A stretch of DNA of 64,000 nt from Rheinheimera maricola (GTDB lineage Bacteria > Pseudomonadota > Gammaproteobacteria > Enterobacterales > Alteromonadaceae). Below, in pieces: positions 39,297 through 49,374 of the stretch; position 1 is the first letter of the stretch; every line of letters begins with the position of its first letter. The DNA is taken from the NCBI RefSeq assembly GCF_016918075.2, contig NZ_JAERPS020000002.1, positions 124,001 to 188,000 of the forward strand, given 5' to 3'. The position numbers were made by a program, and so were the translations under genes. The notes below the pieces were generated by a model that saw only the letters and a program-made list of their open reading frames with translations, was not told the origin of the DNA and searched no databases.

Positions 39297-39758
39297 CTAG
39301 CTAGTTTGACGTTGCTGTCTTTTTTGTTGCCACTTTTTTTGCTTTTCTGTGAGTTGCTGGCGTTGTTCAGCCGTCAGTAACTGCAAAATGTCATGCTTTA
39401 GCTTCAAACCAGCCAGTTGGCGCTCAACTTTTTGCTGCTGTTGTAGCTCCAGGAGCTGCCGGGCAGCTACTTCATCAAAACTGTCAGCCGTGACAAGCCC
39501 CTGCAGCTGTTGTCTGGTAATGTTGTCACCTGGTTTAGCTTTTTGCTGTGCCCGGTGCTGCTGCATTAACTGTTTAATCTGTGTTTGCTGGCTGTCAGTT
39601 AAATCCAGTGACGACAGGGCGCGCTGCAGCGGTTTCGCATGCTGCATGCTTCGCTGATGGTGTTTACCATCATCATTTTGTTGGTGGGCCACAGCCATGC
39701 CTGACAGACCTGTGGTTGTAATCATACTTAGTGCAAAAATCAATGTGGTTGCTTTCAT
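39297..39758 (-). CDS. cpxP: CpxP/Spy-family periplasmic LTxxQ protein
   Basis: Signal peptide (residues 1-24, ending AVA-HQQ), then a helical, Gln- and His-rich periplasmic protein. It carries the two family motifs LTDSQQTQI (about residue 53) and LTAEQRQQL (about 128). 153 residues. Spy and CpxP share the fold; the divergent position from a CpxR/CpxA pair with a Cpx box between is the arrangement of cpxP, which supports the name. Expected role is chaperone and negative regulator of CpxA in the envelope. Confidence 0.8.
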   Translation of the reverse strand: MKATTLIFALSMITTTGLSGMAVAHQQNDDGKHHQRSMQHAKPLQRALSSLDLTDSQQTQIKQLMQQHRAQQKAKPGDNITRQQLQGLVTADSFDEVAARQLLELQQQQKVERQLAGLKLKHDILQLLTAEQRQQLTEKQKKWQQKRQQRQTS

Positions 39759-39805
39759 CGGATATACCTCTGTTTTAAAGACAGCTTAAGCATAAATCAA
39801 CCAAT

Positions 39806-39842
39806 GCAAAGCAGCGCAAAGGTCAGGTAAAGATTCCGTAAA
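39806..39842. promoter_or_regulatory. Cpx boxes between cpxP and cpxR
   Basis: GTAAA-N6-GTAAA at 39827-39842 fits the CpxR consensus of two direct GTAAA repeats. A second, weaker pair, GCAAA-N5-GCAAA, lies at 39806-39820. Both are in the divergent region, so CpxR could activate cpxP and its own operon. Confidence 0.75.
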
Positions 39843-39898
39843 GATTTAGGGCCGTCAGACAACATTGGGTAAACTCTACACTACAAGAAGGAGCCGCT

Positions 39899-40594
39899 AT
39901 GCCTGCAATTCTGATGATAGATGATGATACCGGTCTGTGTGAGCTTGTAGCTGAGTACCTGGCACTGGATGGTTACCAGTTTACGGCTGCACATGATGGC
40001 CAGCAAGGGCTAGAACGAGCACAAAGTACAGAGTTTGATCTTATTCTGCTTGATATTATGCTACCAGTACTGGACGGTTTGTCTGTGCTAAAATCGTTGC
40101 GCACTGGTCGCTATTGTCCAGTGTTGATGCTAACCGCACGCGGTGACGATATAGACCGCATAGTTGGACTGGAGCTGGGAGCCGATGATTATCTGGCCAA
40201 ACCGTTTAATCCACGCGAATTAGTCGCCCGTATTAAAGCCATACTGCGCCGGGTTGAGCTAACACGGGCGCCGCAAACCGAACATAACACCGTGCTTCAG
40301 CTAAACGGTTTGTTGCTCAACCCGAGTAATCGTCAGCTAAGCTGCAACGGCACGCCAGTTAGCCTTACTGCAACCGAATTTCAGTTATTGGAGCTACTAA
40401 TGCGCCGCGCCGGTGAAGTAGTAAGCAAAGACGAGTTAAGCCGCGAAGTGCTGGGCAAGCGACTGCAAATATATGACCGCAGCCTGGATATGCACATCAG
40501 CAATATTCGCAGGAAAATGGCAACTTTTGCCGACGATGAAAAAATTCAAACACTACGCGGCAGCGGTTATTTATTTGTAGCGGGTGAAAGATGA
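39899..40594 (+). CDS. cpxR: Response regulator CpxR (OmpR family)
   Basis: Receiver domain (ILMIDDDTGLCELVAEYL; Asp in LILLDIMLPVLDG; LTARGDD) and a C-terminal winged helix (SLTATEFQLLELLMRRAGEVVSKDELS, DRSLDMHISNIRRKM, TLRGSGYLF). 231 residues against 232 in E. coli CpxR. cpxA overlaps by 4 bp. Together with the divergent cpxP-like gene and the GTAAA boxes, CpxR is the best name among OmpR-type regulators. Confidence 0.88.
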   Translation: MPAILMIDDDTGLCELVAEYLALDGYQFTAAHDGQQGLERAQSTEFDLILLDIMLPVLDGLSVLKSLRTGRYCPVLMLTARGDDIDRIVGLELGADDYLAKPFNPRELVARIKAILRRVELTRAPQTEHNTVLQLNGLLLNPSNRQLSCNGTPVSLTATEFQLLELLMRRAGEVVSKDELSREVLGKRLQIYDRSLDMHISNIRRKMATFADDEKIQTLRGSGYLFVAGER

Positions 40595-41955
40595 GCAAAC
40601 TAGCAAGGCTAAATCCCTTCAACTACCTGGCTGGGCGCATTTTTCTCTGGTTCTGGCTAGTGCTACTGAGTGCCGTCTTTGCCACACTGGGGTTGTCACG
40701 CGCATTGACCGAGCCTACCGAGATCCGCCGCTTGCCACAAAGCATTAGCCAGCAGCTACAGCAACAACTGCATCGCTTTGCCAACAGCAGCACAGTTGAT
40801 GAACTGGTGGCCAGTCTAAAACAACAGCAACCACAGCGCTGGCTTGTAGTTAATGCCAGCAGCAATAGCGTACTAACCCCAGAACTACTGCCTCGTGATT
40901 TTGACCTACATTGGCTGACTGAGCTATCACAATTATCTAGGCCGCGCTGGCTGAAACATCATAACACCGCTTTAGCAGGCCCTTTTTTGCTACAAATTGG
41001 CGACGATACGCTAGCTTTGTATCAGCAACGTCAGCGGCCACCGCAGCGCTGGTGGCGCTTAAGTGAGGTGCCGCAACTGGTGTTACTGCTGTTTACCTTA
41101 CTAATCTCAGCGGTCGCCAGTTTTGTACTGGCGGTGTCTATCTCCAGTCCGCTGCGTGAACTACTGCAACGAAATCTGCAATTTGCCGATGGCAAGTTAC
41201 AGAGCCGGGTGACACACCTGATCAAACGCCAAGACGAACTGGGCAAACTGGGCCACAGTTTTAATACCATGGCCGAACGTATCAGTGCTTTGCTGACTAA
41301 TCAGCAACGCTTGCTGCGCGATATTTCACACGAACTGCGCTCGCCACTGGCACGGGCACAACTGGCACTGGGCCTCACCGAACGCCAACAAACTCTGGCG
41401 CAAATGCCAAAGTTAAAACAAGAGCTAGATCGGCTCGATGCCATGCTCGATGAACTGCTAACCTACAGCAAACTGGATGCAGGGCAGTATCAACTTGATA
41501 GCCAGCAGTTTGATTTAGCCGACTTATTGGCTGAAATTATTGCCGTAAATCAGCTTGAGGCAGATGCAAGACAGCAGCGCATAAGCTTAGTTGCACCAGA
41601 GCATTTGTTAATAACGGCTGACAGCCGCTTGCTGGGGCGTGCCATTGAGAATGTGCTGAGAAATGCAATTAAATATGGCCCACCGCAGAGTAACATCAGT
41701 TGCCATTTACAGCTGCAGGACAAACAGTGGCAGCTAAAAATTTGCGACCAGGGACCAGGTATTGACCCCGAGCAGCTTAGTGCCATCTTTGAACCGTTTT
41801 ATCGCACGTCGAGCAGCCGCAATAGCAACACTGGTGGTACAGGGCTTGGGCTAGCTATAGTGGCGCAAATAGTGCGTCAGCATGGTGGCGAGGTCAACGC
41901 CAGTAATAATGATAGTGTTGGCCTTTGTGTCAAACTACGCTTGCCGCTAAACTAG
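40591..41955 (+). CDS. cpxA: Envelope-stress sensor kinase CpxA
   Basis: Inner-membrane histidine kinase. Helices at about residues 15-35 and 158-180 flank a periplasmic domain of roughly 120 residues. HAMP, the H-box RDISHELRSPLARAQLALGL (His near 249) and an ATPase domain (NVLRNAIKYGP, DQGPGIDPEQL, GGTGLGLAIVAQIV) follow. 454 residues, as in E. coli CpxA (457). ATGA overlap with cpxR; pldB follows 6 bp downstream. Confidence 0.88.
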   Translation: MSKLARLNPFNYLAGRIFLWFWLVLLSAVFATLGLSRALTEPTEIRRLPQSISQQLQQQLHRFANSSTVDELVASLKQQQPQRWLVVNASSNSVLTPELLPRDFDLHWLTELSQLSRPRWLKHHNTALAGPFLLQIGDDTLALYQQRQRPPQRWWRLSEVPQLVLLLFTLLISAVASFVLAVSISSPLRELLQRNLQFADGKLQSRVTHLIKRQDELGKLGHSFNTMAERISALLTNQQRLLRDISHELRSPLARAQLALGLTERQQTLAQMPKLKQELDRLDAMLDELLTYSKLDAGQYQLDSQQFDLADLLAEIIAVNQLEADARQQRISLVAPEHLLITADSRLLGRAIENVLRNAIKYGPPQSNISCHLQLQDKQWQLKICDQGPGIDPEQLSAIFEPFYRTSSSRNSNTGGTGLGLAIVAQIVRQHGGEVNASNNDSVGLCVKLRLPLN

Positions 41956-41961
41956 GCCGAC

Positions 41962-43002
41962 ATGAGTTCTGTTCGGGCTACAGCTTTGAGTAACACCTTA
42001 ACTGCATTTCCACCAATAACGCCGCTGGGCCGCTCTGCGTCACTGCCAACCGATTGGCAAACAAGGTTAAAGCCGTTTTGGCACACTATGCAATGTGGTG
42101 TGTTGACCAGTGCCGATGCGCTGCCGCTGCATTACTACCAGTTTCGAGTACCGGGCGCGCATCAGGCGATAGTGCTCAGTAGTGGCCGGGTGGAAATGGC
42201 TATAAAGTATGCGGAGCTATGTTACGAACTGGTGCAGGCCGGTTACAGCGTATTCTTACTTGATCATCGTGGCCAAGGCCTGTCAGGCCGCGAGCTAGCA
42301 AACCCGGAGAAAGGCTACGTTAGCGACTTTAGTTTGTACCAGCAAGACTTTGCTCAGTTTATTGACCATATTGTGCAGCCAACAGGCCATAAGTATCATA
42401 TTGCGCTGGGTCATTCCATGGGCTGCGCCATTCTGGCGGGCTATTTACAGCACTATACTCACCCGTTCAGCGGAGCAATTTTTGCCTCACCCATGTTTGG
42501 CATTTATACCGGCCTGGTGCCTGCCAGCATCGCAGAAGCTATTGCTCTGGCATTCGGTGTTTTAAATCGTCGCATCTGCCAGACTCCCTGGTATTTTCCC
42601 GGCCAGAGTAATTACCAGGAAAAAGCCTTTGCTAACAACCCACTAACGAGTTGTGAAGAACGTTATACTTGGCTGCACCAGCTGTTTCGAGATGAGCCAC
42701 AAGCCAGACTTGGCGGCGTCACCACACATTGGGTCCAGGCTGCTATTGTGGCTATGCGCCGTCTGCAAATTGATGTAACAACATGGCAGCTACCTGTACT
42801 GCTGCTGCAAGCCGGCGCCGATAAAGTCGTCAGCAACCACGCGCAAAACTTATGGTTTCAACAACTACCGGCTGAGTTGTTGCGTCAGAAGGTCACATTG
42901 CAAGATGCAAGACACGAAATCTTTATGGAGAACGACCAGATCCGGCAACAAGCCCTGCAGGCGATAAATGTTTTTCTGGCGCAGCTGTCAGCGACCACGT
43001 GA
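41962..43002 (+). CDS. pldB: Alpha/beta hydrolase, lysophospholipase L2-like
   Basis: Serine hydrolase with the nucleophile elbow GHSMG (LGHSMGCAILAGYL) and an earlier strand-turn YSVFLLDHRGQGLSGR. The catalytic Asp is likely in LLQAGADKVV and the His in DARHEIFMEND. 346 residues compares with E. coli PldB (340). Predicted to cleave lysophospholipids at the membrane. Six bp behind cpxA, so possibly part of the envelope-stress transcript, which is sensible for lipid repair. Narrow substrate is not provable by sequence. Confidence 0.85.
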   Translation: MSSVRATALSNTLTAFPPITPLGRSASLPTDWQTRLKPFWHTMQCGVLTSADALPLHYYQFRVPGAHQAIVLSSGRVEMAIKYAELCYELVQAGYSVFLLDHRGQGLSGRELANPEKGYVSDFSLYQQDFAQFIDHIVQPTGHKYHIALGHSMGCAILAGYLQHYTHPFSGAIFASPMFGIYTGLVPASIAEAIALAFGVLNRRICQTPWYFPGQSNYQEKAFANNPLTSCEERYTWLHQLFRDEPQARLGGVTTHWVQAAIVAMRRLQIDVTTWQLPVLLLQAGADKVVSNHAQNLWFQQLPAELLRQKVTLQDARHEIFMENDQIRQQALQAINVFLAQLSATT

Positions 43003-43040
43003 TTTGTTACACTGGCAGGTAGTAAAATCTGGAGTCTGCC

Positions 43041-43508
43041 ATGTTACACATTGTGCTTTTTGAACCTGAAATCCCGCCTAATACCGGTAATATTATTCGT
43101 CTTTGTGCCAATAGCGGCTTTCAATTGCATTTGATAGAACCACTTGGCTTTGCTTGGGATGACAAACGGATAAAACGGGCAGGGCTGGACTATCATGAAT
43201 TTGCTGACGTAAAGCGGCATGCCAATTTCGACAGCTTTGTTGAACAGGTTAAACCAACTCGGATGTTTGCCTGCACAACAAAAGGCCACACAGCACACAG
43301 CGATGCCCATTTTGCCGTCGGTGATGCGCTGATCTTCGGCCCGGAGAGCCGTGGCTTACCCACCAACGTTTTGCATCAAATTCCAACACCAAACTGGTTA
43401 CGAATTCCCATGACAGCAAATAGCCGCTCAATGAACTTATCTAATGCAGTAGCTGTTTTTGTATATGAATCATGGCGTCAACTGGATTATGCCGGAGCAA
43501 AACGCTAG
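43041..43508 (+). CDS. trmL: tRNA (cytidine/uridine-34 2'-O)-methyltransferase TrmL
   Basis: SPOUT-fold methyltransferase that modifies the wobble base of tRNA-Leu isoacceptors. 155 residues. N-terminus [25 protein letters not shown], then [11 protein letters not shown] and the knotted C-terminus [22 protein letters not shown]; all are TrmL hallmarks. GGAG-like sequence precedes the ATG at 43041. Independent gene 38 bp after pldB. Confidence 0.97.
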   Translation: MLHIVLFEPEIPPNTGNIIRLCANSGFQLHLIEPLGFAWDDKRIKRAGLDYHEFADVKRHANFDSFVEQVKPTRMFACTTKGHTAHSDAHFAVGDALIFGPESRGLPTNVLHQIPTPNWLRIPMTANSRSMNLSNAVAVFVYESWRQLDYAGAKR

Positions 43509-43590
43509 TACTTGCCAATTCCATTTGCAAATATTCAAACTCTCCAGCTATATTTAATAACGTTTAATCGATAACAAGGACGTCGATGTT

Positions 43591-45435
43591 ATGCCGCTAT
43601 ATTGCTGGCTGCTGTTGTGTGTATTGCTTTCTTTCGGGGCGAATGCGGCACAAGGCGTAATTGATAGCTGGGTTTCATTACTAGCGGCGCTGCTATTATT
43701 ATCTTTGGTTTTAGTCATCAGCCTTTTTAATTTAAAACTGCGCCAGAGTAACAAACTGTTAGCCGCCAAATTCCACGATTTTAAACAACTCTATGATAAC
43801 GCCGCCAGTTATATCATGGCACTCGACACCAATTTTAATGCCGTTTATGTCAACCGCGCCGGTTCTGAGATTTTAGCCTCTGGCGCCGAACCGGTATTAA
43901 TTTTTCAAGATCAGCACAGTTTAAATCTGTTGTTGCCAGTCATAGCTGATCAGACACATTGGCAAGGTGAAGCATGGTTGCAGTGTAAAGCCAGCGAACC
44001 GCGGCGCTTTTTAAGCTTGGTGATAACAAAACAAAGTATCAATAACGCGGAGCAGTATCTAATTTTTGCCCAGGATATCACTGCAGCCAGACAAACACAG
44101 ATCACGCAAACGCAAAACGCAATGCGAGACGTTGACTCAGGTTTAGCCAGCATAGCGTTATTCAATGAATTTACTCAGCGCGCTATTTATAGTGCCGCAA
44201 CAGCCCAATCGCCGTTTGGCATAGTGATGTTAAAGGTTAGCCAAACATTGCAGTCCAACATAGTACAGCAACAAAATAGCCTGGCCAAAATAATACAAAA
44301 GCTGGCTGACGGCATGCAACAATATGTCAATAGCGGCGTGGTTGTAGGTCGCTACTGCGCTGACGCTATTGTTATGCTAATACCATCGCATTTGTGTTCC
44401 GCTCAGGCAAACATTAATCTTAATCGCATTGCACACAAAATATTGCTTAGCGCAGAACAGCAAGTGCAACAAACTAGTCAGCAATCTGTACAAATTTATG
44501 CCGGGGTGAGTACTTATCCACTCGATGGCGAAACCACTATCAGCCTGATAAACAGTGCCGCAAATGCCTGCTCCGCAGCAGCAAAGCTCGGTAATAATAA
44601 CCTGCACTTCTCCAACAGTGCTTTGCAAGCCAAAGCTTCAAACCAGCTTACTTTGGAGACTGAACTATTTAAAGCGCTGCAGCAGGATGAATTTGAAATA
44701 TATTACCAACCCCGAGTAAGTATAGGTAGCAACCGCGTTATAGGTTATGAAGCGCTGCTCCGCTGGCACAACCCGAAACGAGGTATATTGGCACCGCAAC
44801 ATTTTATTGAGCTGGCAAACGATAGCGGCGTGATCGTTGAACTGGACAAGCTAGTGTTGCAAAAGAGCTGTGAGCAGCTCAACTACTGGCAACGCACCGG
44901 CCTTGACCGTGGCCGTATAGCTATAAACATCTCTATACAGAGCTTCAGACAAACCGATTTTGTCTTCACTTTACAACAGCAGCTTGAACAAGCAAAACTG
45001 ACCGCGGTTATGTTTGAACTGGAGCTACATGAAGACATATTTTTGCAGCCCGATCAGGCGACACACAATAAACTGCGCCAACTTAGCAACCTCGGCTTTC
45101 ACTTAACACTCGACAACTTTGGCGAAGGCATGTCATCTCTTACCGTGTTGCAACACTATCCGTTGCATAACCTGAAAATAGCCCAATGTTTTATCAATGA
45201 TATGGAACACAATGAACAACAGCGTAACATTACTGCCAGCATAGTGCGCCTGGCATCCTATCTGCAGTTAAATGTGATTGCCACTGGTATAGAAAACGAA
45301 ATGCAGGCGTATCTGTTGCACGTAATGGGTTGTGATATTTTGCAAGGGCACTTATTTAGCAAGGCGATTCCAGCAACTGAGATACCTGCATTCCTGGCAA
45401 GAGAAAGCAAGCTGCTGCGTAAGCAGCTAAGCTAA
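43591..45435 (+). CDS. Membrane PAS-GGDEF-EAL protein, GGDEF and EAL both degenerate
   Basis: Signal or anchor helix, second helix (about residues 25-45), a PAS-like domain (about 55-165), a GGDEF-like region with no recognisable active site, and an EAL domain (about 350-600). The EAL motif itself is intact (YEALLRW) with N in INISIQSF, but metal and catalytic sites have changed. The double-Asp motif is DNFGEG, the KIDRSF motif is KIAQCF, and AEGVE is ATGIE. Enzyme activity is unlikely; a c-di-GMP-binding or protein-interaction role is more plausible. 614 residues. Converges with gpsA. Confidence 0.84.
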   Translation: MPLYCWLLLCVLLSFGANAAQGVIDSWVSLLAALLLLSLVLVISLFNLKLRQSNKLLAAKFHDFKQLYDNAASYIMALDTNFNAVYVNRAGSEILASGAEPVLIFQDQHSLNLLLPVIADQTHWQGEAWLQCKASEPRRFLSLVITKQSINNAEQYLIFAQDITAARQTQITQTQNAMRDVDSGLASIALFNEFTQRAIYSAATAQSPFGIVMLKVSQTLQSNIVQQQNSLAKIIQKLADGMQQYVNSGVVVGRYCADAIVMLIPSHLCSAQANINLNRIAHKILLSAEQQVQQTSQQSVQIYAGVSTYPLDGETTISLINSAANACSAAAKLGNNNLHFSNSALQAKASNQLTLETELFKALQQDEFEIYYQPRVSIGSNRVIGYEALLRWHNPKRGILAPQHFIELANDSGVIVELDKLVLQKSCEQLNYWQRTGLDRGRIAINISIQSFRQTDFVFTLQQQLEQAKLTAVMFELELHEDIFLQPDQATHNKLRQLSNLGFHLTLDNFGEGMSSLTVLQHYPLHNLKIAQCFINDMEHNEQQRNITASIVRLASYLQLNVIATGIENEMQAYLLHVMGCDILQGHLFSKAIPATEIPAFLARESKLLRKQLS

Positions 45436-45449
45436 TTCTGACTATATGC

Positions 45450-46457
45450 TCAAGTAACCTCGTCGCGTTTTTCTCGCCCCAATAAATCCAGTGCAGCCAG
45501 CTTGGCGTCTTTGCCTTGGTACAGCACCTGATAAATTTGCTCGGTAATGGGCATTTCCACCCCAACCCGCTGCGCCAAGTTGAATACTTCCTTAGTGTTC
45601 CGGTATCCTTCAACCACCTGCCCCACTGTTTGAATGGCTTCTTCAACGCCTTTGCCTTCACCCAGTAACAGGCCAAAACGTCGATTTCTAGACTGGTTAT
45701 CGGTACATGTTAACACTAAATCACCCAAACCAGCCATGCCCATGAAAGTGTCTTTCTTGGCTCCCAAAGCGCAGCCTAAGCGACACATCTCAGTCAGACC
45801 TCGGGTAATAAGTGCAGTGCGGGCGTTTGCACCAAAACCAATACCATCTGCCATACCTGCGCCTATAGCAATAACATTTTTTACCGCACCACCTAGTTGC
45901 ACACCAATAAAATCTGGGTTGGTATAGACACGAAAGCTTTTAGCACAATGCAATAAATCAGACAGCTCACGAATAAACTCCGCATCTGTCGATGACAACG
46001 AAATAGCCGTTGGCATGCCCATTGCCATCTCTTTAGCAAAGGTAGGACCGGAAAACACCGCTAATGATACTGCGTCACCAAGAATGTCGCGGGCGACATC
46101 TTGCAATAAACGGCCGGTTTCTGGCTCCAAGCCTTTGGTAGCCCAGGCTACACGAGCGTTAGGTTGCAGATAAGGTTTAATCAGGGTTAACGTATCGAAA
46201 AAAGCATGGCTGGGTACCACGATAAGAATATCTCTGCTGCTGGCGGCAGCTTGGGCGATATCAGAGGTCAACTGCAATGTCGTTGGCAGGGGAATACCGG
46301 GCAAGTATTTTTCATTAACTCGCAGCTGTGCCATGTGCGCCATTTCCTGCACATTGCGGCCCCATAAACTGATCATATTGCCATTGCGGGCAAGGCAAAT
46401 AGCTAGGGCGGTACCGTAAGACCCCGCCCCTATTACAGCAATAGCTGAAGCTTGCAT
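45450..46457 (-). CDS. gpsA: Glycerol-3-phosphate dehydrogenase [NAD(P)+]
   Basis: Makes sn-glycerol-3-phosphate from DHAP for phospholipid synthesis. Rossmann start [22 protein letters not shown], then VWGRN-like [34 protein letters not shown] and [16 protein letters not shown]. The active lysine is in the last of these. 335 residues, as in E. coli (339). Last gene of yibN-grxC-secB-gpsA, starting 3 bp after the secB stop. cysE, which follows in E. coli, is absent here. Confidence 0.97.
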   Translation of the reverse strand: MQASAIAVIGAGSYGTALAICLARNGNMISLWGRNVQEMAHMAQLRVNEKYLPGIPLPTTLQLTSDIAQAAASSRDILIVVPSHAFFDTLTLIKPYLQPNARVAWATKGLEPETGRLLQDVARDILGDAVSLAVFSGPTFAKEMAMGMPTAISLSSTDAEFIRELSDLLHCAKSFRVYTNPDFIGVQLGGAVKNVIAIGAGMADGIGFGANARTALITRGLTEMCRLGCALGAKKDTFMGMAGLGDLVLTCTDNQSRNRRFGLLLGEGKGVEEAIQTVGQVVEGYRNTKEVFNLAQRVGVEMPITEQIYQVLYQGKDAKLAALDLLGREKRDEVT

Positions 46458-46460
46458 AAT

Positions 46461-46949
46461 TTATGCGTCTGCCTGAGCGCCCTGCACTTCAGCCTGACGT
46501 TTTTGCACATACTGAGCAAACAAAGCATCGAAATTAACCGGAGCCAGGTTCAGTTGCGGGAAAGTGCCACGGTTAACTAAATTCGATACGGCTTCACGCG
46601 CATAAGGGAATAAAGTATTCGGGCAGAATGACGCTAACATATGCGCCATTTGCGAATCTTCCAGTGGACTAATAGAGAAAATACCCGCTTGCTGCACTTC
46701 ACATAAAAAAGCTACTTCGCCTTCAACCTTGGCGGTAACGGTTAGAGACAACACTACCTGATACACATTGTCTTCTAGTTTTTCACTACGGGTATCAAGG
46801 TCCAGCTGAACCTCTGGTTTCCACTCTTTACGAAATATCGCCGGCGCGTTAGGCGCTTCAAATGAAATATCTTTGACAAAAATACGCTGGATAACGAATT
46901 GCAGCCCTTGCTGCTCAGTTGCAACGCCATTTGCTTGTTGTTCAGCCAT
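46461..46949 (-). CDS. secB: Protein-export chaperone SecB
   Basis: Tetrameric chaperone that keeps preproteins unfolded and delivers them to SecA. 162 residues. Core sequence [19 protein letters not shown], the [25 protein letters not shown] strand region, and [33 protein letters not shown] are diagnostic. Between grxC and gpsA, the same order as in E. coli. Confidence 0.98.
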   Translation of the reverse strand: MAEQQANGVATEQQGLQFVIQRIFVKDISFEAPNAPAIFRKEWKPEVQLDLDTRSEKLEDNVYQVVLSLTVTAKVEGEVAFLCEVQQAGIFSISPLEDSQMAHMLASFCPNTLFPYAREAVSNLVNRGTFPQLNLAPVNFDALFAQYVQKRQAEVQGAQADA

Positions 46950-46966
46950 GATAATTCCTATTTATA

Positions 46967-47224
46967 TTATGATTGTAATAACGGATCGAGTTTGCCGGCA
47001 GCGTCAAGCGCTAGCATGTCATCGCATCCACCAATATGCTGAGTACCAACAAAAATTTGCGGTACAGTAGTGCGTCCGGCCGCACGTTCAATCATTTGCG
47101 GACGTAACGCGGGTTGTTCGTCGATGCGAATTTCCTGATACACCACACCCTTGTTGTCCAACACTGATTTAGCGCGGACACAATAAGGACAATATGCTTT
47201 GGTGTAGATGGTGACTTCTGACAT
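46967..47224 (-). CDS. grxC: Glutaredoxin 3
   Basis: Small dithiol glutaredoxin. Active site CPYC in IYTKAYCPYCVRAKSVL, cis-Pro in TTVPQIFVG, and the glutathione-binding end HIGGCDDMLALDAAGKLDPLL. 85 residues, as in E. coli GrxC (83). It lies 2 bp after yibN. Ordinary redox role with glutathione in the cytoplasm. Confidence 0.96.
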   Translation of the reverse strand: MSEVTIYTKAYCPYCVRAKSVLDNKGVVYQEIRIDEQPALRPQMIERAAGRTTVPQIFVGTQHIGGCDDMLALDAAGKLDPLLQS

Positions 47225-47226
47225 CG

Positions 47227-47661
47227 TTACCTCTTTGATTTAACTACTGGCAAGCTAGCGCCGGTCCAACTGCCCATACCACCTTGTAATACCGATACGG
47301 TAGTAAAGCCCTGCTTCAGCAAACTGGTCGCCGCTTTTTGCGCACTCATGCCAGCTTGGCATACCACAATAATGGGCTCCGCTTTATGTTTTTCAAGCCC
47401 CGACAACTGTTGTTTTTCAATGTCAGCTAATGGCAAGTGACGTGCTGAGGTAATATGTCCCTTGGCAAAATCTGCCTCATTGCGAATGTCCAGTACCACA
47501 GCGTTGCTGCGATTGACCTGCATTGTCAGCTCAGTTGGAGATACTTGCTTTACTACAGAAAAGCGCGATTTTATCACGCTACTGATTAACATAATAAATA
47601 ACACCAACCATACGGCGGTTAAAATAGGGTGATTGCTAATAAAGTCTATATACTGCTGCAT
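47227..47661 (-). CDS. yibN: Membrane-anchored rhodanese-like protein YibN
   Basis: N-terminal membrane helix (about residues 12-30) followed by a single rhodanese domain (about 42-140). The active-site loop is VVCQAGMSAQKA, with Cys present, so sulphurtransferase activity is possible. DIRNEADFAKGHI is the other family motif. 144 residues. First gene of the yibN-grxC-secB-gpsA operon, divergent from gpmI; same order as in E. coli. Confidence 0.93.
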   Translation of the reverse strand: MQQYIDFISNHPILTAVWLVLFIMLISSVIKSRFSVVKQVSPTELTMQVNRSNAVVLDIRNEADFAKGHITSARHLPLADIEKQQLSGLEKHKAEPIIVVCQAGMSAQKAATSLLKQGFTTVSVLQGGMGSWTGASLPVVKSKR

Positions 47662-47829
47662 ACCTAATCCGCTTATCGGAAAATAATTCAGCGCAGAGTA
47701 TACTCAGTTTGGCAGAAGAAAGCAGCCCTACCGGCAGCAGCTGTCGACACAGGGCTGGAGAATTATACAAAATTCGGTAATATAACGGCTCATTTTATCC
47801 GCTTGTCATCGCTAAACCACGGAGCACTT

Positions 47830-49374
47830 ATGAGCAGTCGCAAAAAACCTTTGGTGTTATTAATTCTGGATGGCTGGGGTTATCGCGAAGAGAGCCATAA
47901 TAATGCCATTGCACAGGCAAACACTCCGGTAATGGACCTACTGTGGCGCGACTACCCACACACATTGATATCGGGTTCTGGGCTTGATGTTGGTTTGCCA
48001 GATGGTCAGATGGGCAACTCTGAAGTAGGCCATGTCAATCTTGGCTCAGGTCGTGTGGTATATCAGGATTTTACCCGCATAACCAAAGCGATAAGTGACG
48101 GTGACTTTTTTAGCAACCCGGCATTAGTGAATGCGGTTAAGCAGGCAAAACAGCAAGAAAAAGCGGTACACATCATGGGGCTGCTGTCTCCTGGTGGTGT
48201 GCATAGCCACGAAGAACATATTCTTGCCATGATTAAACTGGCTGAGCAGCAAGGTGCCAATCCGATATATGTACATGCTTTTCTTGATGGTCGTGACACA
48301 CCACCTCGCAGCGCAGCCGCGTCACTGGAAAAAATTCAGCAGCATTTTGCTACAACTGCCAGTGGACAAATTGCTTCCGTTATTGGCCGCTATTATGCCA
48401 TGGACAGAGATAAGCGCTGGGACCGGGTGCAACAAGCTTATGATTTACTTACTCAAGGAAAAGCAGAGCATCAGGCAACCGATGCAATCAGCGCCTTACA
48501 GCAAGCCTACAATCGCGGTGAAAATGACGAGTTTGTTAAAGCAACCGCAATATTGAGCGCAGCAGGCCAGTCAATAAAAATGCAAGATGGTGATGCGTTA
48601 GTCTTTATGAATTTCAGGGCGGATCGGGCAAGGCAGTTTAGCCGGGCTTTTATTAATCCGGACTTTGATGGTTTTAAACGAGCATACCGGCCGGCGTTAA
48701 GCAGTTTCACAACGCTGACACAGTATGCTGCCGATATTGATGCACCTTGTGCTTATCCACCTGAGAGCCTGAATAATGTCTTGGGCGAATGGCTGGCGAA
48801 ACACAACAAAACTCAGCTACGGATCTCTGAAACCGAAAAATATGCTCATGTGACGTTTTTCTTCAGCGGTGGCCGAGAGGACATGTTCAGCGGTGAACAA
48901 CGTATTTTAGTTGACTCACCTAAAGTCGCCACCTATGACCTACAGCCAGAAATGAGTTCAACTGAACTCACCGACAAGCTTGTTGACGCCATACACAGTG
49001 GTGAGTTCGACGTCATTATATGCAACTATCCGAACGGCGATATGGTAGGGCATACGGGGGTTATGGCCGCAGCGATCAAAGCCATTGAAGCCGTCGACCA
49101 TTGCATTGGTCGCGTTGTCAAAGCACTAGATGAAACTGGCGGTGAATGTCTTATTACGGCCGACCACGGCAATGCTGAAATGATGCTGGATACCGAGTCT
49201 GGCCAGGCCCATACCGCTCATACCAGCGGACCGGTGCCCCTCATTTATGTAGGTCGCCCGGCCAACGCTATTGAAGGAGGCATATTAAGTGACATCGCCC
49301 CAACGATGCTTGCATTAATGTCCTTGCCTGTACCTGCGGAAATGTCCGGCAAGGTACTGATGCAAATCAAATAA
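47830..49374 (+). CDS. gpmI: 2,3-bisphosphoglycerate-independent phosphoglycerate mutase
   Basis: Manganese-dependent glycolytic enzyme that interconverts 3- and 2-phosphoglycerate. Motifs are [11 protein letters not shown], the phosphoserine in [37 protein letters not shown], and the metal site [11 protein letters not shown]. 514 residues, normal for this enzyme. The ATG at 47830 follows GGAG; a TTG nine codons earlier is less likely. Divergent from yibN; envC starts at the next base after the stop codon. Confidence 0.97.
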   Translation: MSSRKKPLVLLILDGWGYREESHNNAIAQANTPVMDLLWRDYPHTLISGSGLDVGLPDGQMGNSEVGHVNLGSGRVVYQDFTRITKAISDGDFFSNPALVNAVKQAKQQEKAVHIMGLLSPGGVHSHEEHILAMIKLAEQQGANPIYVHAFLDGRDTPPRSAAASLEKIQQHFATTASGQIASVIGRYYAMDRDKRWDRVQQAYDLLTQGKAEHQATDAISALQQAYNRGENDEFVKATAILSAAGQSIKMQDGDALVFMNFRADRARQFSRAFINPDFDGFKRAYRPALSSFTTLTQYAADIDAPCAYPPESLNNVLGEWLAKHNKTQLRISETEKYAHVTFFFSGGREDMFSGEQRILVDSPKVATYDLQPEMSSTELTDKLVDAIHSGEFDVIICNYPNGDMVGHTGVMAAAIKAIEAVDHCIGRVVKALDETGGECLITADHGNAEMMLDTESGQAHTAHTSGPVPLIYVGRPANAIEGGILSDIAPTMLALMSLPVPAEMSGKVLMQIK

